Below are positions 17,329 to 25,880 of a DNA stretch of 64,000 nt, one piece after another. Source of the stretch: 3107 sp001483205 (GTDB taxonomy: Bacteria; Pseudomonadota; Alphaproteobacteria; Rhodobacterales; Rhodobacteraceae); contig OZ219810.1 in NCBI GenBank assembly GCA_964291375.2, positions 1 to 64,000 of the forward strand, given 5' to 3'. A model generated the notes under the pieces. The model did no database searches. It was not told where the DNA came from and saw only the letters and a program-made list of their open reading frames with translations. Position numbers and translations under genes: made by a program. Position 1 is the first letter of the stretch; every line of letters starts with the position of its first letter.

Positions 17329-18018
17329 ATGCCTGAATCTGAGCCGATACGCCCGAAGCTGCTTGCAGCCATCACTGCCCATGTCGCCCTTGACGGCTGG
17401 ACCGACGCCGCCTTTGGCGCGGCCTGCACGGCGGCGGGGGTTTCCCCTGATCTCGCCCGCGCCATTTGCCCGCGCGGAGCGGCTGATCTGGCGGCGGACT
17501 ATCACCGACAGGGCGACGCCGTGATGCGGCAGGCGCTGGCAGAGGCCGACCTGTCAGAGATGAAAACCCGCGACCGGGTGGCCCATGCGGTCAGGCTGCG
17601 GATTGAGGCCGCGGACAAAGAGGTTGTTCGCCGCTCGGCGGCCTTCTTTGCCCTGCCGGTCCACTCTTCCGAGGGCGCGCGGCTGATCTGGGGCACGGCG
17701 GACGCGATCTGGACCGCGCTCGGCGACCACGCTCGGGATGCGAACTGGTATACCAAGCGCGCCATCCTTTCGGGTGTCTTTGCCTCGACGGTGCTGTATT
17801 GGCTGGGCGATGACAGCGAGGGTCAGGCGGAAAGCTGGGCCTTTCTCGACCGCCGGGTGGAGGATGTCATGCGGCTGGGGAAAATCAGGGCCGGGGTGGA
17901 AAGAGCGCCGGGGCTGGCGATGTTGATCGGTCGTCTGTCGGCGATTATCCGCGCGCCGCACACAGCGGACATGCAGGACATGCAGGATGCGCCGGGAACC
18001 GGGCAGCGGGATCAGTAG
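17329..18018 (+). CDS. COQ9 family protein
   Basis: The protein has 229 residues from ATG 17329 (MPESEPIRPKLLAAITAHVA); an alternative ATG at 17320 has GGAGG only a few bases upstream. A TetR-like helical N-terminal half is followed by the COQ9 signature RSAAFFALP and DANWYTKRAILSGVFASTVL, then LDRRVEDV. COQ9 proteins bind lipids and support ubiquinone biosynthesis with COQ7. Rhodobacterales commonly keep a COQ9-like gene next to rpsU. A quinone oxidoreductase gene follows 15 bases after the stop, consistent with a quinone theme. Confidence 0.8.
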   Translation: MPESEPIRPKLLAAITAHVALDGWTDAAFGAACTAAGVSPDLARAICPRGAADLAADYHRQGDAVMRQALAEADLSEMKTRDRVAHAVRLRIEAADKEVVRRSAAFFALPVHSSEGARLIWGTADAIWTALGDHARDANWYTKRAILSGVFASTVLYWLGDDSEGQAESWAFLDRRVEDVMRLGKIRAGVERAPGLAMLIGRLSAIIRAPHTADMQDMQDAPGTGQRDQ

Positions 18019-18033
18019 CGGGGAAGGGCCACA

Positions 18034-19023
18034 ATGACAGTGCCGTCGGAAATGCGGGCGATTGAAATATCGTCGCCCGGCGGGCCGGATGTGCTGAGGG
18101 AAGTCAGACGTCCGGTGCCGGTGCCCGGTGCGGGGGAGGTTCTGATCCGCCTCGCCTGGGCGGGGGTGAACAGGCCGGACGCCCTGCAACGGGCGGGGGC
18201 CTATGCACCGCCGCCGGGGGCAAGCGACCTGCCCGGTCTTGAGGGCGCGGGGGAAGTTGTTGCCCTGGGCGCGGGGGTATCCGAACCGGCCCTGGGCGAG
18301 CAGGTATGTGCGTTGCTGCCGGGGGGTGGTTACGCCGAATACGCAACCACGCCCGCCGCGCATACCCTGCCCGTCCCCAAAGGCATGGATTTGAGGGCGG
18401 CGGCCTGTCTGCCCGAGACGTTCTTCACCGTCTGGTCCAATGTCTTCATGCGCGGACGGTTGCGGGCCGGGGAGCGGTTTCTGGTTCATGGCGGAACCTC
18501 GGGCATCGGCACCACGGCCATTCAACTGGCGAATGCTCTGGGCGCGCGGGTGTTCGCGACCGCCGGATCGCCGGAGAAATGCGCGGCCTGCCTGTCGCTG
18601 GGGGCCGAGCGCGCGATCAACTATCGCAAAGAGGATTTCGTGCCGGTTCTTCAGGCGGAAGGCGGGGCGGATGTGATCCTCGACATGGTTGGCGGCGACT
18701 ATATTGCGCGGAATGTCCGGGCGCTGGCAGAGGACGGACGGCTGGTGCAGATTGCGTTTCTGTCCGGCCCGAAGGCCGAGTTGAATTTCGCCCGACTGAT
18801 GATGCGCCGCCTGACCATCACCGGTTCGACCCTGCGCCCGCAGAGCGATCAGGCAAAGGCCGGGATTGCCGAAGAACTGCGGGGGAGTGTCTGGCCGCTG
18901 CTGGCGTCAGGGCGGGTCGCGCCGGTGATCGATTCGGAGTTCCCCCTTGCGGATGCCGCCGGAGCGCATGAGAGGATGGAAAGCTCTGCTCATATCGGCA
19001 AGATCGTTCTGAACGTTGGCTGA
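18034..19023 (+). CDS. NAD(P)H quinone oxidoreductase, zinc-less MDR family
   Basis: A 329-residue medium-chain dehydrogenase/reductase of the PIG3/QOR type. The N-terminal GroES-like part contains AGVNRPDALQRAG and LPGLEGAGEVVALG, and the Rossmann motif is VHGGTSGIGTTAIQLA around residues 153-168. The structural-zinc cysteine cluster of alcohol dehydrogenases is lacking, as expected for quinone reductases. Lying 15 bases after the COQ9-like gene, it is probably in the same transcript. The substrate cannot be fixed from sequence. Confidence 0.85.
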   Translation: MTVPSEMRAIEISSPGGPDVLREVRRPVPVPGAGEVLIRLAWAGVNRPDALQRAGAYAPPPGASDLPGLEGAGEVVALGAGVSEPALGEQVCALLPGGGYAEYATTPAAHTLPVPKGMDLRAAACLPETFFTVWSNVFMRGRLRAGERFLVHGGTSGIGTTAIQLANALGARVFATAGSPEKCAACLSLGAERAINYRKEDFVPVLQAEGGADVILDMVGGDYIARNVRALAEDGRLVQIAFLSGPKAELNFARLMMRRLTITGSTLRPQSDQAKAGIAEELRGSVWPLLASGRVAPVIDSEFPLADAAGAHERMESSAHIGKIVLNVG

Positions 19024-19187
19024 GGGCTGGCCTTTCCTGCTATGGCTGCAAAGGTGCGGGGATGGCAGGCGCTGTCCGCCCCCGTGACGGCCTGTTTGCG
19101 ACATGCCCTTCGCTTCCGGCATTGCGCGCCGGGTGATTCGCGGCTTCACTTCCCCCGGCACGGCGCAGTTTCGCAAAAGGACCGGAC

Positions 19188-19814
19188 ATGGAAAAAGTCA
19201 GCTTTACCCGGATGAAGGACGGCACGAAGGAAGACTATGAATTCCTGACAGCGCACGAGATTGATCACACAAGGCACACCGCCGACCGCCTGCTGAAAGC
19301 GCTGGTTGAACTGGACCAGAGCCTCTCAGGCTATCAGGTCACCCGGCTGGGCCATTCGCTTCAGGCCGCCACCCGCGCCTGGCGGGACGGCGCGGACATT
19401 GACTGGGTGACCGGCGCGCTTTTGCACGACATCGGCGACATATACGCGCCCTATAATCACGACGAATACGCCGCCACGATCCTGAAACCCTTTGTGCGCG
19501 AACAGGTTACATGGTGCGTCCGCACCCATGGCGATTTCCAGATGCTCTATTACGGGCATCATCTGGACGGCTTTGATGAGCACAAACGCGAACGTCATCG
19601 CGGTCACCCCTATTTCGATGACTGCGCCGCGTTCTGCGAGCGCTGGGATCAGGCGAGCTTTGACCCGGATTATGATGATCTGCCGCTGGTGGTCTTTGCC
19701 CCCATGGTGCGCGAGGTCTTTGCCCGCACACCCTATGACCCGGCGGTGATTCGCGCGGGCGAGCGGGTGGCGCTCTGCGATGCAGAGACGGCGCGCGCCC
19801 GGCTGACCGGCTGA
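19188..19814 (+). CDS. HD-domain phosphohydrolase-like protein
   Basis: A 208-residue soluble protein. A metal-binding HD motif is present in GALLHDIGDIYAPYNHDEYA (residues about 79-98), with further histidines (HTRHTADRL, RTHGDFQMLYYGHHLDG). These make a compact HD-domain metal hydrolase likely. It is not recognisably a nucleotide second-messenger enzyme, and the substrate is unknown. It starts 164 bases after the oxidoreductase and is followed after 39 bases by a membrane hydroxylase, so it may be co-transcribed with it. Confidence 0.7.
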   Translation: MEKVSFTRMKDGTKEDYEFLTAHEIDHTRHTADRLLKALVELDQSLSGYQVTRLGHSLQAATRAWRDGADIDWVTGALLHDIGDIYAPYNHDEYAATILKPFVREQVTWCVRTHGDFQMLYYGHHLDGFDEHKRERHRGHPYFDDCAAFCERWDQASFDPDYDDLPLVVFAPMVREVFARTPYDPAVIRAGERVALCDAETARARLTG

Positions 19815-19853
19815 CCCGCTGCGGCGGGTATAGGGAAGGGGAAGGAAAGGCGC

Positions 19854-20864
19854 ATGGGCGCAAACTTACCACCCTCGGGGCCGGAGCGCCGCAAGACATG
19901 GCACTACACCCCCGAACTGCCCCTGCGGTTGGCACCATACTGGGATTGGCCGGTTCGCCCGCTTCTGATCCTCAAATACCTTTTGCGAAGCTGGAATCCG
20001 GTGGCGCAGCGGTTCCTGTTTCTGGCCTTCGCCTTTGTCACCTGGGCCTGGTTCACACCGGGGCTTGAGCGTGTCACTGCGCCGGGCATCGGCTGGATTT
20101 TTGAAATCTGGCTGCGCAACTTCGTCATCCTGATGGTTGTCGCGGGCGGTTTACATCTGGTGCTGTGGCGCTATCGGCTACAGGATGACGACTACCGCTA
20201 TGACATGCGCCCGATGGCCAGAGGCGCACGGATATTCACCTTCAGCGATCAGGTCCGGGATAACATGTTCTGGACACTCGGCCCGGCGCTGACCTTCTGG
20301 ACCTTCTGGGAGTGCCTGATCTGGTGGGCCTATGCCAATGGCTGGGCCAAGATGATCACCTTTGGCGACCATCCGGTCTGGTTTATGGTGCTGATCGTGC
20401 TGATCCCGATCTGGGCCGGGTTTCATTTCTACTGGTTTCACCGGCTGCTGCATGTGGGCGGGCTCTATACCCGGGTCCATTCCTGGCATCACAGGAACAT
20501 CAACACCGGCCCGTGGTCGGGGCTGGCGATGCACCCGGTGGAAAGTTTCTTTCTGATGTTTGACACCATGATCTTCTTTCTGCTGCCCGCGCATCCCGTC
20601 CATGTGATCTTTCTGCTGTTTCACCACGGGATCGGCGCGCCGGTCTCTCATGCCGGGTTCGAGAACCTGAAACTGGGCCGGAGCGCGCGCCTGGGGCTGG
20701 GGGATTTTTTTCACCAACTGCATCACAGGTTTTTTGACTGCAATTACGGGACGTGGGAGACGCCATGGGACAGGTGGTTCAACACCTTCCATGACGGCAC
20801 CCCGGAGGCGGATGAGGCGATGAAGGCGCGGCGGCGGGCGATCTGGCCGCGGGAAAGGGGGTGA
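19854..20864 (+). CDS. sterol desaturase / fatty acid hydroxylase family membrane protein
   Basis: This 336-residue protein has several hydrophobic segments (FLFLAFAFVTWAWF, NFVILMVVAGGLHLVLW, LIVLIPIWAGFHFYWF) and the histidine clusters of diiron membrane hydroxylases: HRLLH, HSWHH, HHGIGAPVSH and HQLHHRFFDCNYG. The C-terminal GTWETPWDRWFNTFHDG is typical of this superfamily. It would oxidise a lipid or lipid-like substrate at the inner membrane. The substrate is not determined. Confidence 0.85.
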   Translation: MGANLPPSGPERRKTWHYTPELPLRLAPYWDWPVRPLLILKYLLRSWNPVAQRFLFLAFAFVTWAWFTPGLERVTAPGIGWIFEIWLRNFVILMVVAGGLHLVLWRYRLQDDDYRYDMRPMARGARIFTFSDQVRDNMFWTLGPALTFWTFWECLIWWAYANGWAKMITFGDHPVWFMVLIVLIPIWAGFHFYWFHRLLHVGGLYTRVHSWHHRNINTGPWSGLAMHPVESFFLMFDTMIFFLLPAHPVHVIFLLFHHGIGAPVSHAGFENLKLGRSARLGLGDFFHQLHHRFFDCNYGTWETPWDRWFNTFHDGTPEADEAMKARRRAIWPRERG

Positions 20865-20980
20865 GCGCGCACCGGCGGGGGGCGGGGGCAAAGCGTTGAC
20901 GGCAGAGATTTCCGGAACCGCCCCAAACCTTGACAGCCCCGCCCGCCATGCGCATATCTGGCACAAGACGGAGGCCCCCG

Positions 20981-21541
20981 ATGTTCATCCAGACCGAATC
21001 CACCCCGAACCCCGCGACGCTGAAATTCCTGCCCGGCCAAGCGGTTCTGAGCACCGGCACCGCCGATTATCCGACACCGGAGGCCGCAGGCAACTCGCCG
21101 CTCGCCCGGTGCATATTCGGCGTCACCGGCGTCACCGGCGTGTTTCTGGGCAGCGATTTCGTGACCGTCACCAAGGCAAACGATGTGGAGTGGGAGCACC
21201 TCAAACCCGCGATCCTGGGCGCGATCATGGACCATTTCCAGTCGGGCCGCCCGGCGATCACCGATGGCGCGGGCACCAGCGGGCACGCCGAGCATGACGG
21301 CCAGGATGCCGAAATTGTCAACCAGATCAAAGAGCTTCTGGATACCCGCGTGCGCCCCGCCGTTGCCCAGGACGGGGGCGACATCACCTTTCACGGTTTC
21401 GACAAGGGCGTTGTCTATCTGCACATGCAGGGCGCTTGCGCGGGGTGTCCTTCCTCGACCCTGACCCTGAAAATGGGGATCGAGAACCTGCTGCGTCACT
21501 ACATCCCCGAAGTGACCGAAGTGCGCCCCGTTGCCGCGTGA
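20981..21541 (+). CDS. Nfu-type Fe-S cluster scaffold/carrier protein
   Basis: Starts at ATG 20981 (MFIQTESTPNPATLKFLPGQ) with GGAGG about eight bases upstream, giving 186 residues. The N-terminal Nfu_N domain is followed by a NifU-like C-terminal domain with RPAVAQDGGDITFHGF and the cluster-ligand motif GACAGCPSS. Nfu proteins deliver 4Fe-4S clusters to client enzymes. The stop TGA 21539-21541 overlaps the GTG start of tsaB, so the two genes are translationally coupled. Confidence 0.9.
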   Translation: MFIQTESTPNPATLKFLPGQAVLSTGTADYPTPEAAGNSPLARCIFGVTGVTGVFLGSDFVTVTKANDVEWEHLKPAILGAIMDHFQSGRPAITDGAGTSGHAEHDGQDAEIVNQIKELLDTRVRPAVAQDGGDITFHGFDKGVVYLHMQGACAGCPSSTLTLKMGIENLLRHYIPEVTEVRPVAA

Positions 21542-22179
21542 GTGAGCCTCTTGTCCTCGGGTTCGACACCTCGGCGGCCTGTTGCGCGGGTGCGCTGTTG
21601 TCGGGCGGGCGGATTGTCGCCGAACGCTCTGAACCGATGCAAAGGGGACAGGCGGAGCGGCTGATACCGCTGCTTGAGGGCCTGCTCTGCGACGCCGGGG
21701 TGCGCTGGTCTGATCTTTGTGCGCTGGGGGCCGGGATCGGGCCGGGCAATTTCACCGGCATTCGCATCAGTGTTGCCACCGCGCGCGGGCTGGCGCTGTC
21801 GCTGGGTATTCCGACGGTGGGGGTTTCTGCGTTCGAGGCCCTGCGCCACGACGCGGATGGCGTGGTGGTTGCCTCGGTCAGGGGGCCGGGGGATACCCTT
21901 TATATACAGGTCACGGGCGATGTGCCGCAGCAGTGTCGCCCTGACACTCTGCCCCCCGTGCCCCCGCAGGGCACCCCGACGGTGATCGGACACCGGGCCG
22001 ATGAAATCGCGCAGCATTATGGCGGGCGGGCGGCACATCCGGCCTGTTCCCTGCCCGAGGCGATTGCCCGCATCGCGGCCCGCCGCCGCTCTGACGCACC
22101 GCCCCGGCCTGCGCCGCTCTATATTCGTGCGGTCGATGCCGCGCCGCCGCGCAGGCCACCGCCGGTCATTGCGGGCTGA
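21538..22179 (+). CDS. tsaB: tRNA threonylcarbamoyladenosine biosynthesis protein TsaB
   Basis: GTG 21538 opens MSEPLVLGFDTSAACCAGAL and overlaps the nfu stop (GTGA). The 213-residue product carries the actin-like ATPase fold of TsaB, with GAGIGPGNFTGIRISVATARG (about residues 60-80) as the diagnostic motif. With TsaD and TsaE it makes the t6A modification of ANN-decoding tRNAs. The following rimI gene is the usual partner in bacteria. Confidence 0.9.
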   Translation: MSEPLVLGFDTSAACCAGALLSGGRIVAERSEPMQRGQAERLIPLLEGLLCDAGVRWSDLCALGAGIGPGNFTGIRISVATARGLALSLGIPTVGVSAFEALRHDADGVVVASVRGPGDTLYIQVTGDVPQQCRPDTLPPVPPQGTPTVIGHRADEIAQHYGGRAAHPACSLPEAIARIAARRRSDAPPRPAPLYIRAVDAAPPRRPPPVIAG

Positions 22180-22181
22180 CC

Positions 22182-22637
22182 TTGGTGCTGCCTCCCGTGC
22201 CGACACCCGCCGCACTTGCCCGCCTGCACGCCCTTTGCTTCGGGACGCCCCGCCCGTGGTCAGAGGCCGAATTTTCGTCGCTTCTGAGGGATGGCTCGGT
22301 TTTTCTGACCGGGGGCGGCAGGGATGCAGGGGGCGCGGACAATTCCGGTTTCGCGCTGGGGCGGGTTATTGCGGATGAGGCGGAGCTGCTGACGCTCGCC
22401 GTTCATCCCGATCATCGGCGCAAGGGACGGGGTCGGGCCTTGCTGAGCACCTATGAGAACGAAGCCGTGCGCAGGGGGGCGACGCGCTCTTTTCTCGAAG
22501 TGTCGTCGGCGAATCATGCCGCCATCACGCTTTATGCTCAGGCGGGGTATAGGCAGACGGGCCAAAGGCCGGGCTATTACCGCACCCCCGACGGCGGGCG
22601 CATTGCCGCCCTGACCTTCTCTCGCTCCTTGGCCTGA
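22182..22637 (+). CDS. rimI: GNAT acetyltransferase, RimI-like
   Basis: This 151-residue GNAT protein begins at TTG 22182 or GTG 22185, two to five bases after tsaB. The acetyl-CoA loop is VHPDHRRKGRGRALL, followed by FLEVSSANHAAITLYAQAGY and an RPGYY tail, the RimI arrangement. RimI acetylates the N terminus of ribosomal protein S18, and its gene is typically linked to tsaB. A weak start codon suggests expression by coupling. Confidence 0.85.
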   Translation: MVLPPVPTPAALARLHALCFGTPRPWSEAEFSSLLRDGSVFLTGGGRDAGGADNSGFALGRVIADEAELLTLAVHPDHRRKGRGRALLSTYENEAVRRGATRSFLEVSSANHAAITLYAQAGYRQTGQRPGYYRTPDGGRIAALTFSRSLA

Positions 22638-22797
22638 CATCGCCTGTGCGCCAGCCGGGGCCTGAACCGGTTTCCGGGCCAAACATCGGGCACAACGGCC
22701 ACCCAATCGGTCCGGTCGTCGAAATTTCGCGGATTCTGCGTCAATTTGATGACCTGCTCCCGTTGCCAAAGCCATTGCGGGGGCGATAGGTAGGGCC

Positions 22798-23715
22798 ATG
22801 CAGATTTATCTTCCCATCGCCGAGGTTTCCGTCAACGCCTTCCTGCTGCTTGGTCTGGGCGGCATGGTCGGCGTTCTGTCCGGCATGTTCGGCGTCGGCG
22901 GCGGGTTTCTGATGACGCCGCTTCTGTTCTTCATCGGCATCCCGCCTGCGGTTGCCGTCGCCACCGAGGCGAACCAGATTGTCGCCTCGTCCTTTTCCGG
23001 CGTGCTGGCGCATCTGAAACGCAGAACCGTTGATCTGCGCATGGGCACGGTCCTGCTGGTCGGCGGGCTGACGGGTGCGGCGCTCGGCGTGCAGGTCTTC
23101 AACACCCTCAAGAGCATGGGGCAGGTCGATCTGCTGGTCAAGCTCTGCTATGTCGTCTTTCTGGGCATCATCGGCGGGCTGATGTTCATCGAAAGCCTGC
23201 GCGCGATCCGGCGCAGCCGCAAACCGGGCGCGGCCCCGAAACGCCGAAAGCACAACTGGATTCACGCCCTGCCGTTCAAGATGAAGTTCCGCACATCGGG
23301 GCTTTATATCTCGGTCATTCCGCCGGTGCTGGTCGGGGTTTTCGTCGGGATGCTGGCGGCGATCATGGGGGTTGGCGGCGGTTTCGTGATGGTCCCGGCG
23401 ATGATCTATCTGCTGGGAATGCCGACAAAGGTGGTGGTGGGCACATCGCTGTTCCAGATCATCTTTGTCACCGGCTTTACCACGCTTCTGCACGCGACCA
23501 CCAACCAGACGGTCGATATGGCGCTGGCGGTTTTGCTGCTGGTCGGCGGGGTGGTGGGGGCACAGATCGGCACACGGATCGGCACCTATCTGAAGGCCGA
23601 GCAGTTGCGCATTCTGCTGGCGTTGCTGGTTCTGGGCGTTTGCCTGAAACTGGCGCTTGAGTTGCTGCTGGAGCCGTCAGAGCTTTACTCTCTGGCAGCG
23701 CGGGGGGGGCACTGA
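22798..23715 (+). CDS. TauE/SafE family sulfite/anion exporter
   Basis: This 305-residue membrane protein has two homologous halves. Each contains the glycine-rich motif of the family: GVLSGMFGVGGGFLMTPLL in the first and VGMLAAIMGVGGGFVMVPAM in the second, separated by a basic loop (IRRSRKPGAAPKRRKHN). About eight transmembrane helices are apparent. Such proteins export sulfite, sulfoacetate or other anions. It is coupled to the next gene by TGATG at 23713-23717. Confidence 0.85.
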   Translation: MQIYLPIAEVSVNAFLLLGLGGMVGVLSGMFGVGGGFLMTPLLFFIGIPPAVAVATEANQIVASSFSGVLAHLKRRTVDLRMGTVLLVGGLTGAALGVQVFNTLKSMGQVDLLVKLCYVVFLGIIGGLMFIESLRAIRRSRKPGAAPKRRKHNWIHALPFKMKFRTSGLYISVIPPVLVGVFVGMLAAIMGVGGGFVMVPAMIYLLGMPTKVVVGTSLFQIIFVTGFTTLLHATTNQTVDMALAVLLLVGGVVGAQIGTRIGTYLKAEQLRILLALLVLGVCLKLALELLLEPSELYSLAARGGH

Positions 23716-24494
23716 TGTTGTGGCGGCTGGCCCTTGTTCTGACCGGCCTCGCCGCCGCCCTGCCCGGCCTTGCCGTCGGGCAGGCGGGCGAGCAGGTCGT
23801 CGCCGGGTTGAGCCAGAACCGGGTGTCGATCACCGCCAATTTTGACGGCTCTGAGATTCTGATCTTCGGTGCGGTTCAGCGCGAGGCCCCGCCACCCGAC
23901 ACCGGCCCGCTGGAGGTGGTGATCGCCATTGCCGGGCCGCCCGAGCCTGTCACCGTCCGGCGCAAGTCGCGCGAATACGGCATTTGGGTCAATACCGATT
24001 CCTTTGTCATCGAGGATGCCCCCAGCTTCTATGCGATTGCCACATCGAACCCGATTGATCACGTGCTTTCCGGGCCGGAGGATTTGGCGCATCGCATCTC
24101 GATCCCCCATGCGGTGCGGTCAATCAGCGCCAACGCGGCCACGCTCAAGGCCTATGCGTTCACCAGCGCCCTGATCCGTATCCGCGAAGAGGCCGGACTG
24201 TATTTCACCCAGGAAAATTCGATCACCATTCGCGAGGAAACCCTGTTCGATACCTCGATTTCGCTGCCCGCAAACCTGACCGAGGGCATTTATCTGGCGC
24301 GCATCCTGCTGACCCGCGACCGTCAGGTGGTCGATGAATACAAGACGGTGATCTATGTTTCCAAGGTCGGGCTGGAACGGTGGATTTTCAACCTCGCCCA
24401 TGAGCAGCCGCTGATTTATGGGGTTCTGTCGCTGTTCATCGCCATTGTCGCCGGGTGGGGGGCCTCGGCCGTCTTCCGCTATGGCCGGTTCTAG
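23715..24494 (+). CDS. TIGR02186-like conserved membrane-anchored protein
   Basis: A 259-residue protein with an N-terminal signal peptide (LALVLTGLAAALPGLAVG), a periplasmic beta-rich domain containing SQNRVSITANFDGSEILIFGA, and one C-terminal transmembrane helix (LIYGVLSLFIAIVAGWGASA). It resembles the TIGR02186 family, which is regularly encoded next to TauE/SafE-type transporters in alphaproteobacteria. Coupled ATG/TGA with the transporter supports a joint role, perhaps as a periplasmic partner. Its end overlaps the stop of phaZ by four bases on the opposite strand. Confidence 0.8.
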   Translation: MLWRLALVLTGLAAALPGLAVGQAGEQVVAGLSQNRVSITANFDGSEILIFGAVQREAPPPDTGPLEVVIAIAGPPEPVTVRRKSREYGIWVNTDSFVIEDAPSFYAIATSNPIDHVLSGPEDLAHRISIPHAVRSISANAATLKAYAFTSALIRIREEAGLYFTQENSITIREETLFDTSISLPANLTEGIYLARILLTRDRQVVDEYKTVIYVSKVGLERWIFNLAHEQPLIYGVLSLFIAIVAGWGASAVFRYGRF

Positions 24495-25780
24495 GCCCCC
24501 GCAGCGCGGGCAGGGGGATGCGGTACCAAGGTGTTGCGGCGGCGGGGCCGGGCCGAACTCCTGTCGATGAAATCAAGCACAAGAGGGCGGATATTGTTGC
24601 GCCAGCTTCGGCCCGCAAAGATGCCGTAATGGCCCGCGTCCGGCTCCACATAGCTGGCCTTCATGTCGTCGGACAGCCCGGTCAGCAACCCCAGCGCCGC
24701 CGCGCACTGGCCCGGCGCGCTGATGTCGTCTTTCGCGCCTTCGACGGTCTTGATGGCAACATCGGTGATCGCCCCCATGTCGATGCACTTGCCACCGACG
24801 ACAAAATCATTGCAGGCAATTTCCCGGTTCTTGAAAATCCGTTCAACCGTGGACAGGTAGAACTCTGCCGGCATGTCCATGACTGCCAGATATTCGTCGT
24901 AAAAGCGGTTATGGGCGTCATGGTCCCCGGCCTCTCCCTTCGCCACGCGCATGATCTGTTCGGCAAAGGCTGTGGCATGGCGGTCGGCGTTCATCGACAT
25001 GAATGACGCCAGTTGTGCCAGCCCCGGATAAACCATCCGCCCCGCACCCGCGTATTTGAAGCCGACCCGCTGGATGACGGTTTGCTCTAGCTGGCCCATA
25101 GTCACCCGACGGCCAAAATCGGTGACATCGGTGGGGGCGGCGTCCGGGTCGACCGGGCCACCGATCAGGGTCAGGCTGCGCGGCTGCGCGGCGGGGTCTT
25201 CCCCGGCCAGATACGCGGTTGCCGCCAGCGCCAGCGGCCCCGGCTGGCAGACCGCAATCACATGTATGTCGGGGCCGAGGCACCGCAGGAAATCAACCAG
25301 ATAAAGGGTATAATCCTCAATATCGAATGTGCCCTGAGAGACGGGAATGTCGCGGGCGTTGTGCCAGTCGGTGATCCAGACCTCGCAATCGGGCAGCAGG
25401 CTGGCAACGGTCGAGCGCATCAGCGTCGCATAATGGCCCGACATCGGCGCGACCAGCAGCAGGCGGCGTTTCCGGTCGGGCCGCCCCTGCACCCTGAAAC
25501 GGATCAGATCACCGAAGGGGCGGCGAAGCTCCGGCTCTGTGGTCACGATGTGGTCGCGCCCGTCATCGCTGACCACCGAATGGATGTTCCAGTCGGGCCG
25601 CGCCGCCATCCGGGCAAAGCTGCGTTCCGTCACCTCGCCCCAGGCCGCCAGGATGCGAAAGAACGGATGCGGGATCAGCCCGGTCCACGGGTATGACCCC
25701 ATCGCCAGCGCGGTCGCGCCCAGCCACTGGCTGGTGTTGCGCGATGTTTCCATCAGGTCATATGTGGCCATGTATCGCAT
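24491..25780 (-). CDS. phaZ: intracellular polyhydroxyalkanoate depolymerase PhaZ
   Basis: The start MRYMATYDLMETSRN (ATG 25780) gives 429 residues; the longer frame to 25858 would run across the PhaR-type operator. The catalytic nucleophile is Cys178 in IAVCQPGPLALAA, the cysteine version of the lipase box found in intracellular depolymerases (PhaZ1 type). LLVAPMSGHYATLMRST is the conserved oxyanion-side block, and DAGHYGIFAG carries the C-terminal histidine. It mobilises stored PHB in the cytoplasm. It is divergent from phaC across a 100-base control region. Confidence 0.9.
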   Translation of the reverse strand: MRYMATYDLMETSRNTSQWLGATALAMGSYPWTGLIPHPFFRILAAWGEVTERSFARMAARPDWNIHSVVSDDGRDHIVTTEPELRRPFGDLIRFRVQGRPDRKRRLLLVAPMSGHYATLMRSTVASLLPDCEVWITDWHNARDIPVSQGTFDIEDYTLYLVDFLRCLGPDIHVIAVCQPGPLALAATAYLAGEDPAAQPRSLTLIGGPVDPDAAPTDVTDFGRRVTMGQLEQTVIQRVGFKYAGAGRMVYPGLAQLASFMSMNADRHATAFAEQIMRVAKGEAGDHDAHNRFYDEYLAVMDMPAEFYLSTVERIFKNREIACNDFVVGGKCIDMGAITDVAIKTVEGAKDDISAPGQCAAALGLLTGLSDDMKASYVEPDAGHYGIFAGRSWRNNIRPLVLDFIDRSSARPRRRNTLVPHPPARAAGA

Positions 25781-25852
25781 GTCCTGCCCTCTATGTTCCG
25801 GCTTGCGAAAGGATTCATCGCTTTGCCTGTAAGGCCGGTTGCGATATAGATG

Positions 25853-25864
25853 CTGCAAGTGCAG
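25853..25864. promoter_or_regulatory. PhaR-type operator in the phaZ/phaC intergenic region
   Basis: CTGCAAGTGCAG fits CTGC-N4-GCAG, the palindromic TGC-rich site reported for PhaR regulators of Rhodobacter and Paracoccus. It lies 17 bases before phaC ATG and 73 bases before phaZ ATG, so one bound repressor could affect both genes. Confidence 0.7.
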
Positions 25865-25880
25865 CCTAAACTAGGCGGGA